Below, one piece after another: positions 63,629-64,000 of a DNA stretch of 64,000 nt; the stretch's first letter is position 1; each line of letters starts with the position of its first letter. Both the position numbers and the translations under genes were made by a program. This stretch comes from Mycolicibacterium frederiksbergense (GTDB lineage: Bacteria > Actinomycetota > Actinomycetes > Mycobacteriales > Mycobacteriaceae). The notes under the pieces were generated by a model. The model ran no database searches. It had not been told where the DNA came from and was given only the letters and a program-made list of their open reading frames with translations. The stretch lies in NCBI RefSeq assembly GCF_029893345.1, contig NZ_JARXVE010000014.1, positions 1 to 64,000 on the forward strand, in the 5' to 3' direction.

Positions 63629-63964
63629 CTATTTCGCGGAGGTCGGCAGGTTGTTGGCTTTGCGCCACTGAATCGCGAACTCCATCAGCTCAATCAGCAC
63701 ATCGCCGCTGTCGCGGGTGACGCCGTCGCTGAAGGTGTGCACCCAGGCGATCTGCTCGGCGACGGTGACCTGTTGTTCGAAGGCGTCATAGGTGCCCTGG
63801 AACTGCTGGCCGTTGTGGGTGGAGTTCCACGGGCCACGGTTGGGGTCGTCGACAATGTCGCCGATATTGCGTGGGTGCCGGGCGAATACCACCCGCCACG
63901 GCTCGGGTGCGCCATTGACGGCTACCCCGGAGATATCGGATTGCAGCGATGTTGCGTCAGACAC
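63629..63964 (-). CDS. Small hypothetical protein upstream of the LysB-like gene
   Basis: 111 residues from GTG 63964, with AGGAGG at ideal spacing. Soluble; aromatic-rich middle (PWRVVFARHPRNIGDI, GPWNSTHNGQQFQGTYDAF) and helical end (LIELMEFAIQWRKANN). No family recognised. It ends 8 bp before the hydrolase start, so the two are co-transcribed; an earlier gene of the operon may lie beyond the window. Confidence 0.65.
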   Translation of the reverse strand: MSDATSLQSDISGVAVNGAPEPWRVVFARHPRNIGDIVDDPNRGPWNSTHNGQQFQGTYDAFEQQVTVAEQIAWVHTFSDGVTRDSGDVLIELMEFAIQWRKANNLPTSAK

Positions 63965-64000
63965 GAGAAATACCTCCTGGTGATGGGGTGGTGACGCCGC

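Overview
The window looks like chromosomal DNA of a Mycobacterium, most likely an environmental, fast-growing (Mycolicibacterium-type) species. It is high in GC and carries hallmarks of the genus: a complete mce operon (yrbEA, yrbEB, mceA-F plus an Mce-associated protein), an MPT64-like secreted protein, an EspC-like type VII substrate, cutinase and LysB-like hydrolases, a TcrX/TcrY-like two-component pair and a SulP-carbonic anhydrase fusion.

Layout. 0-12 kb: SulP-carbonic anhydrase, a response regulator/kinase pair, two secreted proteins, an alcohol dehydrogenase/amino-acid permease pair with a divergent XRE-cupin regulator, gpsA, and an MFS exporter with a divergent ArsR regulator and tandem operators. 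12-23 kb: the mce operon on the + strand, ending in a strong hairpin. 23-24.3 kb: yajQ, tRNA-Tyr(GUA) with a terminator, and a decayed tyrosine-integrase C-terminus pointing at the tRNA. 24.5-30 kb: accessory DNA with a nucleotidyltransferase-like two-gene unit, a frameshifted ScoMcrA-type restriction head domain, and a five-gene cassette resembling a type VII-secreted toxin unit. 30-49.4 kb: a histidine utilisation locus. hutU-M20 hydrolase-hutF-hutI and hutH-aminotransferase-MFS are followed by an NCS1 permease, an FMN hydroxyacid dehydrogenase, a divergent HisD-like dehydrogenase, an MDR/SDR pair and two IclR regulators. Five intergenic regions share one 16-bp operator-like motif, often in tandem at 20-bp phase. 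49.4-58.2 kb: two paralogous Pro-rich membrane proteins, a multi-spanning membrane protein, a cutinase, and a Ro60 (TROVE) gene preceded by two tandem Y RNA-like elements. 58.3-64 kb: a kinase-like/flippase fusion, a Ser/Thr kinase with an extracellular solute-binding domain, a LysB-like hydrolase and a small protein.

How genes work together. The hut genes supply ammonia-lyase, hydratase, imidazolonase and deiminase steps; an M20 hydrolase stands where a formylglutamate hydrolase is expected. The shared operators tie these genes to extra dehydrogenases, suggesting that related imidazole or hydroxylated compounds are funnelled into the same regulon. The Ro60 gene and its Y RNAs form one RNP locus: copy A is a tRNA without an anticodon arm, circularly permuted with its acceptor stem closed by a 3-nt loop; copy B lacks the D arm and lies in the apparent leader of the Ro60 mRNA. 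The mce genes encode a lipid importer. All calls were made by reading the sequence; no database search was run.
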